64,000 nucleotides of DNA, taken from NCBI RefSeq assembly GCF_019175285.1, contig NC_056527.1, positions 63,582,030 to 63,646,029 of the forward strand, read 5' to 3'. Positions 10,598 through 21,060 of the stretch are shown here, in pieces (positions within the stretch are counted from its first letter, which is position 1; every line of letters begins with the position of its first letter). A program made the position numbers and the translations under genes. This DNA is from Sceloporus undulatus. Lineage: Eukaryota; Chordata; Lepidosauria; Squamata; Phrynosomatidae. Below the pieces are notes generated by a model. That model was not told where the DNA came from. It searched no databases and saw only the letters and a list, made by a program, of their open reading frames with translations.

Positions 10598-12621
10598 CAG
10601 TACAGCAGAAGTGGCCGAAGTGCTGAAATATGATGGTATATATATAGTGTGTGTGTGTGTGTGGGCATCAAAAGATGTTGAAGTTGTAAATATTACCAGA
10701 ACACACCCACTGGCAGATGATAAGTAGACTGCAATATGGAAAATGGGAAGAATTCCTTATCTGGACCTATCAGTTAGTTCAAATTATACGTCCCAGAGTC
10801 AATTCATTTCTTCCATGCAAAGGACCATCTTGCAAACTTCAATTTGGGATTATCCCATGGAGTTACTCTAGCATGATCCTATGGGTCAAATTGCAATTGA
10901 CAAGTAATCATGTGGCAAGCCACCCTGGCAGCAGAAACTGCAAAAGCCACCATTGTTTTATTCTTTAAACAAACAGGATCTAAGGCAGCCCAAAAAGAAA
11001 GTTGGTGTCCTGTCCAGTAGTTATGAGATTATAAAATGGATTTACATAACTACTAAGGACTCGGTTGTTAAATACCAGATACAATCACCCAAACCTGCCT
11101 TTTCAACCTGGCAATGCCCAAACAGAAGGCCCTGTGAAATGTCTGCAGTCCTCTTGCAGCTGCAGGATGCTGAGAAAAGCAGTTGTGGCAGGACCCAGAT
11201 GGCATCTCTCCAGCTGCCTGTTCTTGACATGACCCAGAATTGGGAAAGTGATGCAGATGTTATTTCTCAGAGCGCTTATCTGAAGCACCTCAGAAATGCT
11301 AAAAAGTGGAGGATGTCATTATCAGGTGCAACTATAAGTACAGAGCTCTGTCACTGTGGGTATATCTAATGATGCTGGATCTCTCACTGTAGCTTTATCA
11401 GATGATTCTGGGTCTCAGCTGAGGTTCCTAATAAGTTGATTCCAAAATTATCCAAATTGGGCAAACTTGGCAACTGTTTGTGTGAGTCAGGAGATATGCC
11501 TTATTATACAAACTTAAATCTGGAAAGTTAAACTGACCTTCTGAAAATGGCAGTTGCATTGCTTTGAGTGAAAAATAAGGCAGTGGAGATTCCCATATAA
11601 CTTTCTTAGTATAGTGTCAATTTTCTGAACACAAACAAAGGAATATACAGTGAAATGTCTCCAAGAACATTCAATATCTGTGGTAGAGCTTTCACCTCAG
11701 GTATATGACCTTATCCAAGTAATCTTACCCAAATACCTAACTTGTGTAATGCCCCTCTATCCAAACTGAGAGATACTTCTGTGAACAATTACATTTCTCA
11801 GCAGAGAAGGGCTTGAACATCCTAACTAATGGGTTACTCCTTCCTCTTGCTCGTAATAGGCAGGAAAGAAAAAAGGTTGTCCCTGACCCCATCTGGAAGG
11901 AGCAACAAATACCAAAATAAAACCCCTTGCCTTATCCGTCCTTTCTCTTTGTCCCCCGCTCCTATTCCTTTTCATTGTCTCTCCTTCTCCTACTGAGAAA
12001 TGGCTACAGAGAAGGGACTAGGAACAGCCAGGGAGACTTTCCCCCCCTCAGCCCAAGATAGCCCCGGCTTTGTGGGTGCAGAGCACAAAGCTAAACACCC
12101 ATCAGAAGGGGAAAGATGGCCACAGCTGGGTGAGGGGTTTCCCCTTGTGTTGCTGCAGAGCTGGGGACCTCTCGACTACAGTATACTGTTCAGGGTCAGG
12201 TGATGGGAAATTGGATCTACACACACCCAGGATCACAGTGAAGAACTCTGTGGCATCAGACCACAGACCAGCCTGTTTAGATTAATGTTGTTATTACATT
12301 TTGAAACCCATTTGCCATATTGCAGCTAGTATTTTAACATCAACATTTAATAAATATATGAGTGTTATTTGCACACTTACTATGACATTTACCTGGTTTA
12401 GAAATAATAGAACTAAATGCTTCACAAAGGAAACTGATAATGAGCCAGACTCAAAAAACATTTGGTATAAACAGAAAAATCTGTGAAGCAATAGGTCAGA
12501 GAATGTTTTACACCATTCAATAGGGATATTGAATACCTAGGTTGTTTTTCCCCTCCTATTTCTCATAGATTCAATAACTTAGTCTCTTCTGTTTGCAAGG
12601 GAGCTGCCAGAAAATCTTTAT
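10598..12621. other. Unassigned stretch before assembly gap
   Basis: Contains a short GT run at about 10,648-10,662. Several short open frames (for example 10,953-11,369) show no known domain, splice context or repeat, and are taken as chance. No gene is supported. Confidence 0.45.
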
Positions 12622-12631
12622 NNNNNNNNNN
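12622..12631. other. Assembly gap (10 N)
   Basis: Ten unknown bases; the true gap length may differ. Confidence 1.
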
Positions 12632-13171
12632 GCTATAGATCTAATTGTAACAGAGGGCTTGTATTCTTCTCCTGGCCTCCCGTCATCCTTGTACTGACAA
12701 TGAAAGTCATTTGCCCCAGGCCTGGATCAGCCATATGGATGCTGATCCAGCAGTTCCAGACCAATCTCAGACCAAAGGGGCCTTAGCCCAGGGCAAAAAG
12801 ACCTACTGTTTGCTGCCAAGTTTCCTTGAAACTTTGCTGTGACACCTGGCACCCTGCACAGCATTGTGGACCTCTTACCTGCCTCAACCATCAAATCTTC
12901 TCTCAAGGCCCCCATTGTAGCCTCTGATGTCAAAAAGGGGTACCTAGACATATGGGTGTAGCCAGGCACCCTGTTTCCACCCTTATGGGTCATAATGGGG
13001 GTCTTCTGAGAAGACACGATGGTGGAGGCAGGTAAGGGGTGTGCAGCGGCAACAGCAGCTCCATGGCGCAGTAGTGGGAGGGACCCTTCTATCACTGAAT
13101 CATTTGGATTCTCATCTTTTACATACAATGTTGGATAACAATTTTGAAGTTGTAGACTGATACTTTCTGAA
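12632..13171. other. Unassigned stretch after gap
   Basis: An antisense open frame at 12,727-13,128 has no recognised domain. No feature is supported. Confidence 0.4.
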
Positions 13172-13371
13172 CAGTGATGGCGAACCTATGGCATGTGTGC
13201 CAGAGGTGGCACTCAGAGCCCTCTCTGTGGGCACATGTGCCATTGCCCCAGCATAGAGTTTACCAGAATTTGTTACTAGAAAGCCAGAGGGACATGGCAC
13301 TTTGCAATAAATAAGTGGGTTTTGGGTTGCAGTTTGGGCACTCAGCCTCTAAAAGCTTCACGATCAAACAC
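13172..13371 (+). mobile_element. Non-autonomous hAT element (CAGTGATGGCGAACC type)
   Basis: Begins CAGTGATGGCGAACCTATGG and closes with TTCACGATCAAACAC, a decayed form of the expected inverted end TTCGCCATCACTG. The inside shows GCCAGAGGTGGCACTCAGAG and GTGCCATTGCCCCAGC. This terminus belongs to hAT elements abundant in lizards and in some mammals. The exact family name is from memory and unsure. No 8-bp target duplication is clear. Confidence 0.7.
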
Positions 13372-14534
13372 AGTCTAACTAGGCTGGGAGAGCTGTCGTT
13401 GTAAAATACATTGACTTGCTTCTTATCAGCTGTAGGACAAAGGCCACAGGAATGGCATGTGCTTAGCTTTATCTAATTGAATTAATCTAATCTCTCTAAG
13501 CGTATCCACAAGTGAAGTGCAAACAAGTCCTCTATGTCAAAAGACGAACTGCCATTTCACTGGATCAATTTAATTCCTTATTGTACTCCGGTGGTTTCAA
13601 ATTATTATTTGGAATATTTTGGTGTGAAGTTGAAATATTTACACAGACATGGACATAATCATAGAGTCCATATTCTATAATTATTGTTACTGCAATATAA
13701 TTAATTTAACATGGCAGACTAATTAACATTCAAAGTAAGATTTTTTTAAAATGTAAAGGTTTCCCCTTTAGCTACTGTATGTTTCTTTATTTCAAAAATT
13801 CTAGGTAAACCAAAACCTACATAACCCTCCTTCTTTTATGTCTGGGACCAAACACAGACTCAATGGCTTCAACATCATCTAACTCCCCCAAACCTGGTTT
13901 AACCAGAGCTAGCCTGATGAAGAATTCTGAAGCACTAAAAAATTTCCTCACAATTATGTGACAATTTTGGTAATGCATGAATTTCCCCCGATGGGCCTAA
14001 ATTCATTCTCAAAGCTATATTGATACACTTTGTTCGGTTCACAGAATGAAGTTTACAAAATCTTATCTGTTTAGACTGTCTAAAGTCACTTCCTTTAACC
14101 CTGTTCTAAGCCTTAAATACCTCCGTTTCCACTGTCTTCTCATTGCCTCATCGTTCCTCCTGTTTGCCGTTGTGGTCATGAGACTGTGTCCCAAACCAAA
14201 ACTGCAGCTTCCCATTTGAACAGATGAACAGTTTCATCTCCATCACAACCCTAACCTGAACTTGCTTCTGTCATAATGATGGTTTTCTGACATCACCTCA
14301 TAGTGCAAAGCTGTGATAAGAGACTGTCTGCAGTGGGCTATGCACTTCAGGACAAATAGTAATAATAATGATAATAATAATAATAATCCTCTTCAATTGC
14401 AATGGTATGGTAGTGGGTTGAGGAAGGGCTAGCATTGATCTTGATGCAATAGTGCACAGTACAGTTGTGCCAATATTTAAGGGAGAAACTGGGCTGCCCC
14501 AATAACAGGCACAACAAATAATGACCAGAAGTGG
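13372..14534. other. Unassigned stretch
   Basis: No gene recognised. A short ATA/AAT run is at about 14,359-14,388. Confidence 0.4.
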
Positions 14535-14612
14535 TGTTTATTTTATTAATTTAATTATTTATTTATATACTCCACTCTTCAGCTATAAACTTTCTCAGAG
14601 CAGCTTATAAAT
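14535..14612 (-). repeat. LINE 3' tail remnant
   Basis: The segment TTATTTATATACTCCACTCT then TCAGCTATAAACTTTCTCAG matches the 3' tail motif also seen at 37,255 and 58,075 (ACCCCGCTCTTCAGCC...CAGAGCGGC). Confidence 0.5.
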
Positions 14613-14659
14613 GATTAATTTGATAACTCAAGCTTTATGTCTAAATAAACAAGAAATAT

Positions 14660-14895
14660 AATGGGAGATGCAGTGATGCACTGGTTAAATGCCAGTACTG
14701 CAGCCACAAGATTGTACATTTAATCCCAGGCAGGGCTCCATGGTCCACTCAGTCTTATGTCTGTCCTTTCATAGGTCAGTAAATCGAGTACCCAGCTTGT
14801 TGGGGGGCAATTGGCTTACACATTGTAAACTTAGGGAGTATTCGTTCACTGATAAGTGGTATAGAAATATGCTTACTATTGCTATACAACAGGAC
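14660..14895 (+). repeat. tRNA-derived squamate SINE (Sauria-like)
   Basis: The head shows GCAGTGATGCACTGGTTAAA and CAGCCACAAGATTG, followed by GAGTACCCAGCTTGTTGGGG and a tail TAAACTTAGGGAGTATTCG with AAGTGGTATAGAAATATGC. This layout is that of lizard tRNA-related SINEs. Moderately decayed. Confidence 0.65.
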
Positions 14896-15241
14896 AAGGA
14901 AAAGGGATAGCAATGGGGCAGGAGTATAAGTCCAGCAGATACTGGCCATACTTCTTCTCTCCCTTCACAACAGAGTCAGTTGGGATGGAGGGAGGGCTGC
15001 CCTTTTGTCAGCTGCTGGGCCTACGTGTTTATCACTGTGCATGCTATGTTGTTCATACAAATAGCAAAAAGATAACTTTGTTTACCAGCTTGTGGACTCC
15101 AGGATGTCCCCATCTCAGTTTTGGTGTCCAGTGCTTACTGATGGTTTCCACGTCACTGAAGTGGTGACTGCACTCTGGATTTTACTCTGAACTCTAAAGC
15201 AGTTATCCAAGGGGCTGAATTTGTTTGAAGGAACAGACATA

Positions 15242-15476
15242 GGCCCCATACAAACAGGCCAAAATAAAGCCGCTTTGGGTCACTTTGGAGGTATGCTGTT
15301 TAAATGATGTATGCATCCTAAGAGTCTGGAAGCCACATCAAAGCCACACTCCAATCCTAAAGACTGGACTGCAGCATTTGTGCAGCTTCTGGCCTCTTAA
15401 GATGCATATGTTATTTAAACAGCATACCTCCAATGTGACCCGAAGCAGCTTTATTTTGGTTTGTCTATTTTGGGCC
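15242..15476. mobile_element. Foldback MITE (GGCC..ACAG..CCAAAATAAAGC family)
   Basis: The left arm (CCAAAATAAAGCCGCTTTGG, GGAGGTATGCTGTTTAAAT) is repeated in reverse at the right (ATTTAAACAGCATACCTCC, AGCAGCTTTATTTTGG). Arms of about 90 bp surround a short centre, so the element can form a long hairpin. Two further copies are at 23,557 and 24,891. Confidence 0.8.
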
Positions 15477-15489
15477 CTATAAGAGGCAG

Positions 15490-15948
15490 CCACTTTTCCT
15501 TGAACTGGTTACAGTCCCTTGCCTCAGAGCTTCTCCTGACATCGTCTGTAAGCTTCTCCATTAACCATCCTTCCGAGAACTTCGTCCACCACTGATCCAC
15601 GGACAGATGACATTTTCCCATTTCTGCCCATGATTAATCTAGGTGTAGCAACTAAAAAGGATACAATTTCTTTGTGATGGAGAAATTTATTATCAGATTG
15701 AAATATTGACAAGAGAAGCAACTCTGGGGTGGGTTGGACCTTTTGCTTAGTGATGTCTGACATCAATTGAACAATCTGTGTCCAGAATTGTTGAACATTT
15801 GGGCACCTGAACCACATGTGTAGATATGTACCTCTTGCCCCACAACCCCTCCAGCACAAAGATGTCTTCCTTGTCATTTGTGCTAGCTGAATAGGGTTCA
15901 GGAACCATCTGTATAGCACTAGGGCAGATGGCTTAGACTTATAGGAAG
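15490..15948 (-). mobile_element. L1 LINE fragment, 3' piece (target of copia)
   Basis: Antisense frame 15,524-15,919 reads LYRWFLNPIQLAQMTRKTSL, CWRGCGARGTYLHMWFRCP and VQQFWTQI, the C-terminal zinc-like region of L1 ORF2. The L1 sequence goes on at 20,723 beyond the copia element, so it is one L1 fragment split by that insertion. Confidence 0.85.
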
Positions 15949-16275
15949 TGTCCAGGTACTAAATTGTGACTGGATGAGAATCTAGTGAGCAGACAGGTGT
16001 AGACCATGGTAATGAGCCAAGTAAACCAGGTGATTGTGTTAATTAATTACAAAGGTATAATTGCCTGGTGTATCTACTGGGTCTTGGGAGCATTCATTGA
16101 ATCCTGCTCTCCATGCTGCCCTCATGGTAATGTATGCATGCTGCTATCAGGATTTTGTACTATGCCATTCATATTGTTTTTGCTTTAATTTTTTGAGACT
16201 TCTGTTAAGTAAAGTTTTGTTAAATTTCCTCAAACCTCTGCTGTCATTTTTTGCTATTATACTCACACCCCAACA
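15949..16275 (+). repeat. 5' LTR of copia element
   Basis: TG...CA boundaries, 327 bp, nearly identical to 20,391-20,717. Confidence 0.97.
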
Positions 16276-16442
16276 ATGGTTATGGGCCCAGAGCGCCACC
16301 ATGGCGGTGTTGTAGTTTGGAGGAAATTAGAAGTCTGAAGAGTCTGCAGTTTTTTCATTTTTGTTGGGCAGACAAGAAGCAAAAGGGCTTGCTGAGCACC
16401 TGATATTTGTTTTTTGGATAAAGGTGTTGAGGATCAGCAGCC

Positions 16443-19400
16443 ATGGCCAGTACAGTGATCGGTGGTCTACCACTTGAGAGGCTCAATGACCATAATTATT
16501 TGACTTGGTCTGTGAAGATGCAGTTTTTTCTTGTTAAAGAAGGTTTATGGGAAGCTGTAGAAAATCCCCCAGCACAGCCTGGCAGAGGTCAGAGGATAGC
16601 AGCCCAAAAGGCTCACTCCTGGATTGTTTTGGGAGTAGAAGAGAGCCAGCTCAACCATATAAGACACTTGCAGACTGCAAAGGAGTGTTGGGAGGCTTTG
16701 CGAGGAATCCATATTCGCACCACTGCTACTTCCAAGATGGCCTTGTCTAGGAAGCTCTACAGAGCACGTCTGGAGCCAGAAGGGGATGTTTTGCAGCATT
16801 TGCAGCATATGCAGCAGCTTTTTGTTGAGTTGTCAGAGAGGGGCAGATTTTTTGAAGAAAGTGACAAAGTGTTTATTGTTTTGAGTTCCCTTGATGATTC
16901 CTGGGACAATTTTTCCCAAAGTCTGGAGGTTCTTCCAGAACAAGACTTGACAATGCACTACCTTACCGGTCATCTGTTAGAGGAAGAAGCAAAAAGGAAG
17001 GAACGCCGAGTGGAGCGGGCAGTTTCCAAGCAGCATTTCAAGAATTCTTCGGCTCAGTCTCAGCGTAATAGTGAGGCAAACAGCGGCGAAGGCGTATTTG
17101 CTGTAAGGAAGTGCTATCGCTGTGGTTCCACGCGGCATCTTCAACGCTTCTGTCCAGCCTTGCAGAGACATGGTGGTGCAGAGAAGAAGAAAAAGCAGGG
17201 AGTCAAGTCGCAGATTGTTTCGGCTGCATTTTGTTCAAGCCAGGAAGAAGGGAACTGGTTGATGGATTCTGGTTGCACATGCCACATTGCCAACCAAAGA
17301 CACTTTTTTGAGTTTTTGGAGCCTGCAAGTATGGATCATGTTAAGTTGGGAAATGGTCTTAAGGTTTCTGTTGAGGGAATGGGAAAATGCTATGTTCCCT
17401 GTTTATCCACAACACTGAAAAATGTATTTTATGTGCCAGAGCTAAAATTTAGTTTTTTGAGTGTAGCCTGTCTGACTGCAGAAGGCTATCAAATATCTTT
17501 TGTTGGCACAGGTTGTGAAGTCAGGAATGGAGGGGAACTCTGTGCTAGAGGGGTTAAAAGGGAAGGTCTTTATTATATGACTCCCAGTGAGCAGAGTTCT
17601 GTGGGTGCAGTATATGATAATAACCCTCCACATGACAAATGCATTCATTTGCTGCACAGGCGTTTAGGCCATGCCAGTTTCAAAGTGATAGAGAAAATGA
17701 AGTCTCTATATGAGGATAACAAAGTGAAACAATGCAAGTTATTTCTTGACTGTGCCATATGCAAACAGTCAAAGAGCAAAATTCAGCCAATAAGGAGGAA
17801 AAGCAACAGGGTGACTGAAAGGCCATTTCAGTTAGTACATTCTGATGTGGTAGGGCCATTACAAGCCAGCTTAGGTGGAGCTAGATATTTTGTTACTTTT
17901 GTAGATGACTACAGCCGTTATAGCTGGGCTTATGTTATGAAAAACAAAGGGGAGGTTTTTCAAATATTTAAGAACTGGGTTGCCTATGTAGAAAGGCAAT
18001 TTGGCCACAAGGTGGCACAATTACAATCAGACCGAGGAGGAGAATACTTGTCAAGCTGTTTTCAGCAGTGGCTGAAAAGAAAAGGCATCCTGCATAGACT
18101 TACCAACCCTTTTTCACCTTGGGAAAATGGCATAGCAGAACGCCATGGGGGAATGCTCCAGGTAGTAAAAGACTCACTACTGTGTGACTCAGGTATGAGT
18201 ACTAAATATTGGGCTGAAGCTTTACTCACTGCAAACTATCTTGTAAACAGGATATGGAGCTCTGCAATCAACAACACCCCATATTTTTTGTTGTTTGGTA
18301 AGCAACCCAACCTTACACATTTAAGGATTTTTGGAAGTTATGCCTGGGTGCATATTCCAAAGGCACAAAGAAGAAAGGGGCAAGCTAAAGCTGCAAAGCT
18401 AAGATTCTTGGGCTATGCCACAGGTTGTAAGGGATATAGGTTTGATGGAGGCTATGGGAGGGTGGTAATATCCCAGAATGCAAGTTTCATTGAAAGCAAC
18501 TGGAGGCATGTTCATGCCAATTCAGAAATTCTTCTACCCATGAATGGGAGTGATGGGATAGACAGTACTGGTGTTACACCTTCACCACCTCAATCTCCTC
18601 TTAATGAAACCACTTCATCTGGTGGTCAACAGGTTAAAAGTCCTGAGAAAAGCCCTGGGAATGTTAAAAAGGAGGGGCAGGAAAGCCCAAAGGCTTCAAT
18701 TGAGCAAGACACTACTATTCAACCAAGGAGGTCTCAGAGAGAGAACAAAGGGGTTCCACCTGAAAGGTTTTCAGTTCCTAATGTTATTAGAGTTTGCAAT
18801 ATTATGTTAGAGCCCCAAAGTTATGAGGAAGTTTTGAGTTTGCCTCCCAGTGAGAAGGCAAAGTGGGAAGAGGCAATGCAAGCTGAAATGAAATCCATGA
18901 ATGATCACAAGGTATATACTGTTGTGAATCTGCCAGCAGATAAAAAGCCTGTAGGGTGTCGTTGGGTATACAAAATCAAACATTCTAGTTCAGGAGAAGT
19001 AAAGTACAAGGCTAGACTTGTAGCTCAAGGTTTTTCACAAAGGAAGTTTGAGAGCTATGATGAAGTTTTTTCACCTACTTCTAAGGCTGAAAGTCTGAGG
19101 TTAATCCTCACTATAGCTGCACAAACAGGTGCATTAGTTCACCATTTTGATATAACTACAGCCTTTCTAAATGCACAGCTGGATGAATCAATATTCATGG
19201 TACAGCCTCCTGGTTTTCAAACAAGTAATCTGAATATGGTTTGGAAACTGAATAAGGCTATCTATGGGTTAAAGCAGTCGGCTAGATGCTGGTACAAATG
19301 CCTTGAAGCTGAATTACTGAGACATGGTTTCAAACAAGGTATTGCTGATCCCTGTGTCTTTACCAAAGGGACAGGTAAAGATTTACAAATAGTGCTTGCA

Positions 19401-20354
19401 TTTGTAGATGATATTTGTTTTGTTGCTCCATCTATAAACCATGTAAATAAGTTTGCAGCAGACCTGGGAGAGAAATTCCAAATAAAGCATTTGGGAAGCA
19501 TTCACAAATACTTAGGTGTAGAAATTGAAAGAACAGCTGATGGAAGTTTTCTGCTCAGTCAAAAGGAAAAAATTAAGCAGCTTTTGCAGAAACTTCATAT
19601 GGAAGAGTGCAAAGGTCAGGCTACTCCCATGGTAGTAGACTTTGTTAAAAATGAATGTGATATAATGTTTGATGATGTTGAACTATATCAATCAGCAATA
19701 GGGAGTCTACTATATCTGGCACACTGGAGTCGACCAGATTTATCTGCAACTGCAAACATATTAAGTCGTTTTTGTTCAAAACCAACCAATGCAGCCTGGC
19801 AAGCTGTAAAGAGAGTCATGAGATATTTAAAGGAGACAATTGGTTATGATTTGTTAATTTCGTCTTCTGTATCAAATGAGTTATGTTGTTATGTAGACAG
19901 TGATTTTGCCAATGATGTACAGGACAGAAAGTCTACAACAGGCATTGTTATGTTTTTTAGCAAAGTTCCTGTAATATGGAAATCTAAGAAGCAGAGTTTT
20001 GTGTCAGTTTCTTCAGCAGAAGCTGAGTATGCCGCTTTATCTGATTTATGTTGTGAATTAGTATGGTTTATACAACTCCTGAAAGATCTACAAATTGAAG
20101 TAGAGAAGCCTGTCACTGTTTACGAAGATTCTCAAGCATGCATTGAGATGGCAACAACAGAAAGAGTAAAAAGTCGCACTAAGCACGTTGATGTAAAATA
20201 TCATAATGTAAGAGATGTTGTACAGGTCAATGTAATACAATTAATATATTGTGCGTCACAAGAGAATGTAGCTGATGTGTTCACCAAGCCATTGGTTGCT
20301 GTAAAACATAAAGAGATGATGTCCAGGCTTGGCTTGATTCAAAATGTTATATAA
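16443..20354 (+). CDS. Copia gag-pol polyprotein
   Basis: One reading frame of 1,303 residues that looks whole. Parts in order: a gag region of the copia type (about 1-215); a zinc knuckle CYRCGSTRHLQRFC (about 223-236); an aspartic protease with LMDSGCTCHI (about 273); integrase with the HHCC region (HRRLGHASFKVIEK ... CAICKQSK, about 405-442) and the catalytic aspartates near HSDVVGP and QSDRGGEY; reverse transcriptase with YGLKQSARCWY and FVDDICF (about 940-990); RNase H with CYVDSDFAN and SSAEAEYAAL. Copia makes one polyprotein cut by its own protease. I treat it as a recent mobile-element relic of the genome, not a host gene. Confidence 0.95.
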   Translation: MASTVIGGLPLERLNDHNYLTWSVKMQFFLVKEGLWEAVENPPAQPGRGQRIAAQKAHSWIVLGVEESQLNHIRHLQTAKECWEALRGIHIRTTATSKMALSRKLYRARLEPEGDVLQHLQHMQQLFVELSERGRFFEESDKVFIVLSSLDDSWDNFSQSLEVLPEQDLTMHYLTGHLLEEEAKRKERRVERAVSKQHFKNSSAQSQRNSEANSGEGVFAVRKCYRCGSTRHLQRFCPALQRHGGAEKKKKQGVKSQIVSAAFCSSQEEGNWLMDSGCTCHIANQRHFFEFLEPASMDHVKLGNGLKVSVEGMGKCYVPCLSTTLKNVFYVPELKFSFLSVACLTAEGYQISFVGTGCEVRNGGELCARGVKREGLYYMTPSEQSSVGAVYDNNPPHDKCIHLLHRRLGHASFKVIEKMKSLYEDNKVKQCKLFLDCAICKQSKSKIQPIRRKSNRVTERPFQLVHSDVVGPLQASLGGARYFVTFVDDYSRYSWAYVMKNKGEVFQIFKNWVAYVERQFGHKVAQLQSDRGGEYLSSCFQQWLKRKGILHRLTNPFSPWENGIAERHGGMLQVVKDSLLCDSGMSTKYWAEALLTANYLVNRIWSSAINNTPYFLLFGKQPNLTHLRIFGSYAWVHIPKAQRRKGQAKAAKLRFLGYATGCKGYRFDGGYGRVVISQNASFIESNWRHVHANSEILLPMNGSDGIDSTGVTPSPPQSPLNETTSSGGQQVKSPEKSPGNVKKEGQESPKASIEQDTTIQPRRSQRENKGVPPERFSVPNVIRVCNIMLEPQSYEEVLSLPPSEKAKWEEAMQAEMKSMNDHKVYTVVNLPADKKPVGCRWVYKIKHSSSGEVKYKARLVAQGFSQRKFESYDEVFSPTSKAESLRLILTIAAQTGALVHHFDITTAFLNAQLDESIFMVQPPGFQTSNLNMVWKLNKAIYGLKQSARCWYKCLEAELLRHGFKQGIADPCVFTKGTGKDLQIVLAFVDDICFVAPSINHVNKFAADLGEKFQIKHLGSIHKYLGVEIERTADGSFLLSQKEKIKQLLQKLHMEECKGQATPMVVDFVKNECDIMFDDVELYQSAIGSLLYLAHWSRPDLSATANILSRFCSKPTNAAWQAVKRVMRYLKETIGYDLLISSSVSNELCCYVDSDFANDVQDRKSTTGIVMFFSKVPVIWKSKKQSFVSVSSAEAEYAALSDLCCELVWFIQLLKDLQIEVEKPVTVYEDSQACIEMATTERVKSRTKHVDVKYHNVRDVVQVNVIQLIYCASQENVADVFTKPLVAVKHKEMMSRLGLIQNVI

Positions 20355-20390
20355 GTTGGTTATGCATTTCATCCAGTGCACAAGGAGGGG

Positions 20391-20717
20391 TGTCCAGGTA
20401 CTAAGTTGTGACTGGATGAGAATCTAGTGAGCAGACAGGTGTAGACCATGGTAATGAGCCAAGTAAACCAGGTGATTGTGTTAATTAATTACAAAGGTAT
20501 AATTGCCTGGTGTATCTACTGGGTCTTGGGAGCATTCATTGAATCCTGCTCTCCATGCTGCCCTCATGGTAATGTATGCATGCTGCTATTAGGATTTTGT
20601 ACTATGCCATTCATACTGTTTTTGCTTCAATTTTTTGAGACTTCTGTTAAGTAAAGTTTTGTTAAATTTCCTCAAACCTCTGCTGTCATTTTTTGCTATT
20701 ATACTCACACCCCAACA
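20391..20717 (+). repeat. 3' LTR of copia element
   Basis: 327 bp, TG...CA, preceded by a purine-rich tract and followed by GGAAG target duplication. Confidence 0.97.
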
Positions 20718-20722
20718 GGAAG

Positions 20723-21012
20723 GACATGACCATATATGATGCCATTCTGCATCTGAAATGACCGACTGTATATCCGACTCCTGCCCTGTTTTATAAAAAG
20801 TAATCCAATATGTCTCCATTCCAGGGAGGTCACAAGCCTCTTTGCAGGCAAAGAACAATGGATTCCCCAAGAAGTCTCCATGTTTTGGATTCCATATTTG
20901 AACTTTGGATTGCCAAAGAGGAGCCCCTGTTGAGATGCAAATGGACTGCCTGCAAAAGATATCCTCCCCAGCATAACATCTTTACAAAGGAAGGACTGAA
21001 ACAACATGCAGG
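20723..21012 (-). mobile_element. L1 LINE fragment, 5' piece
   Basis: Antisense translation reads GLLFGNPKFKYGIQNMETSW and SDAEWHHIWSCPS, the ORF2 segment just upstream of the piece at 15,490-15,948. The L1 is 5' truncated near 21,012. Confidence 0.75.
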
Positions 21013-21060
21013 CATTTGACTAACATCTCCAATTGTGTTTTTTTCCCCTTCCTGTTTCAT
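21013..21060. repeat. 48-bp segment shared in inverted form with 23,774-23,822
   Basis: In reverse it reads ATGAAACAGGAAGGGGAAAA then ACACAATTGGAGATGTTAGT, almost the same as the sequence beyond the CR1 3' end at 23.55 kb. See findings. Confidence 0.75.

Larger units (their letters stand above)
15949..20717 (+). mobile_element. Ty1/copia LTR retrotransposon, looks whole
   Basis: Two 327-bp LTRs (15,949-16,275 and 20,391-20,717), each starting TGTCCAGG and ending CCCCAACA, enclose one gag-pol region. A perfect 5-bp target duplication GGAAG lies at 15,944-15,948 and 20,718-20,722. A likely primer-binding site follows the left LTR (TGGTTATGGGCCCAGAGC from 16,277), and a purine tract (CACAAGGAGGGG) precedes the right LTR. 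The LTRs differ at 4 sites by my reading (about 1.2 percent), so the insertion is young. It lies within an older L1 fragment. The order of protein parts (integrase before reverse transcriptase) sets it in Ty1/copia (Pseudoviridae-like). Confidence 0.97.

Noticed and set aside
10953-11369. 138-codon open frame, possible gene
   Set aside because: No known domain, no splice or promoter context, and repeats around it. Chance frame.
12727-13128. 133-codon antisense frame beside the assembly gap
   Set aside because: Low-similarity peptide with no family signature; no supporting splice sites.
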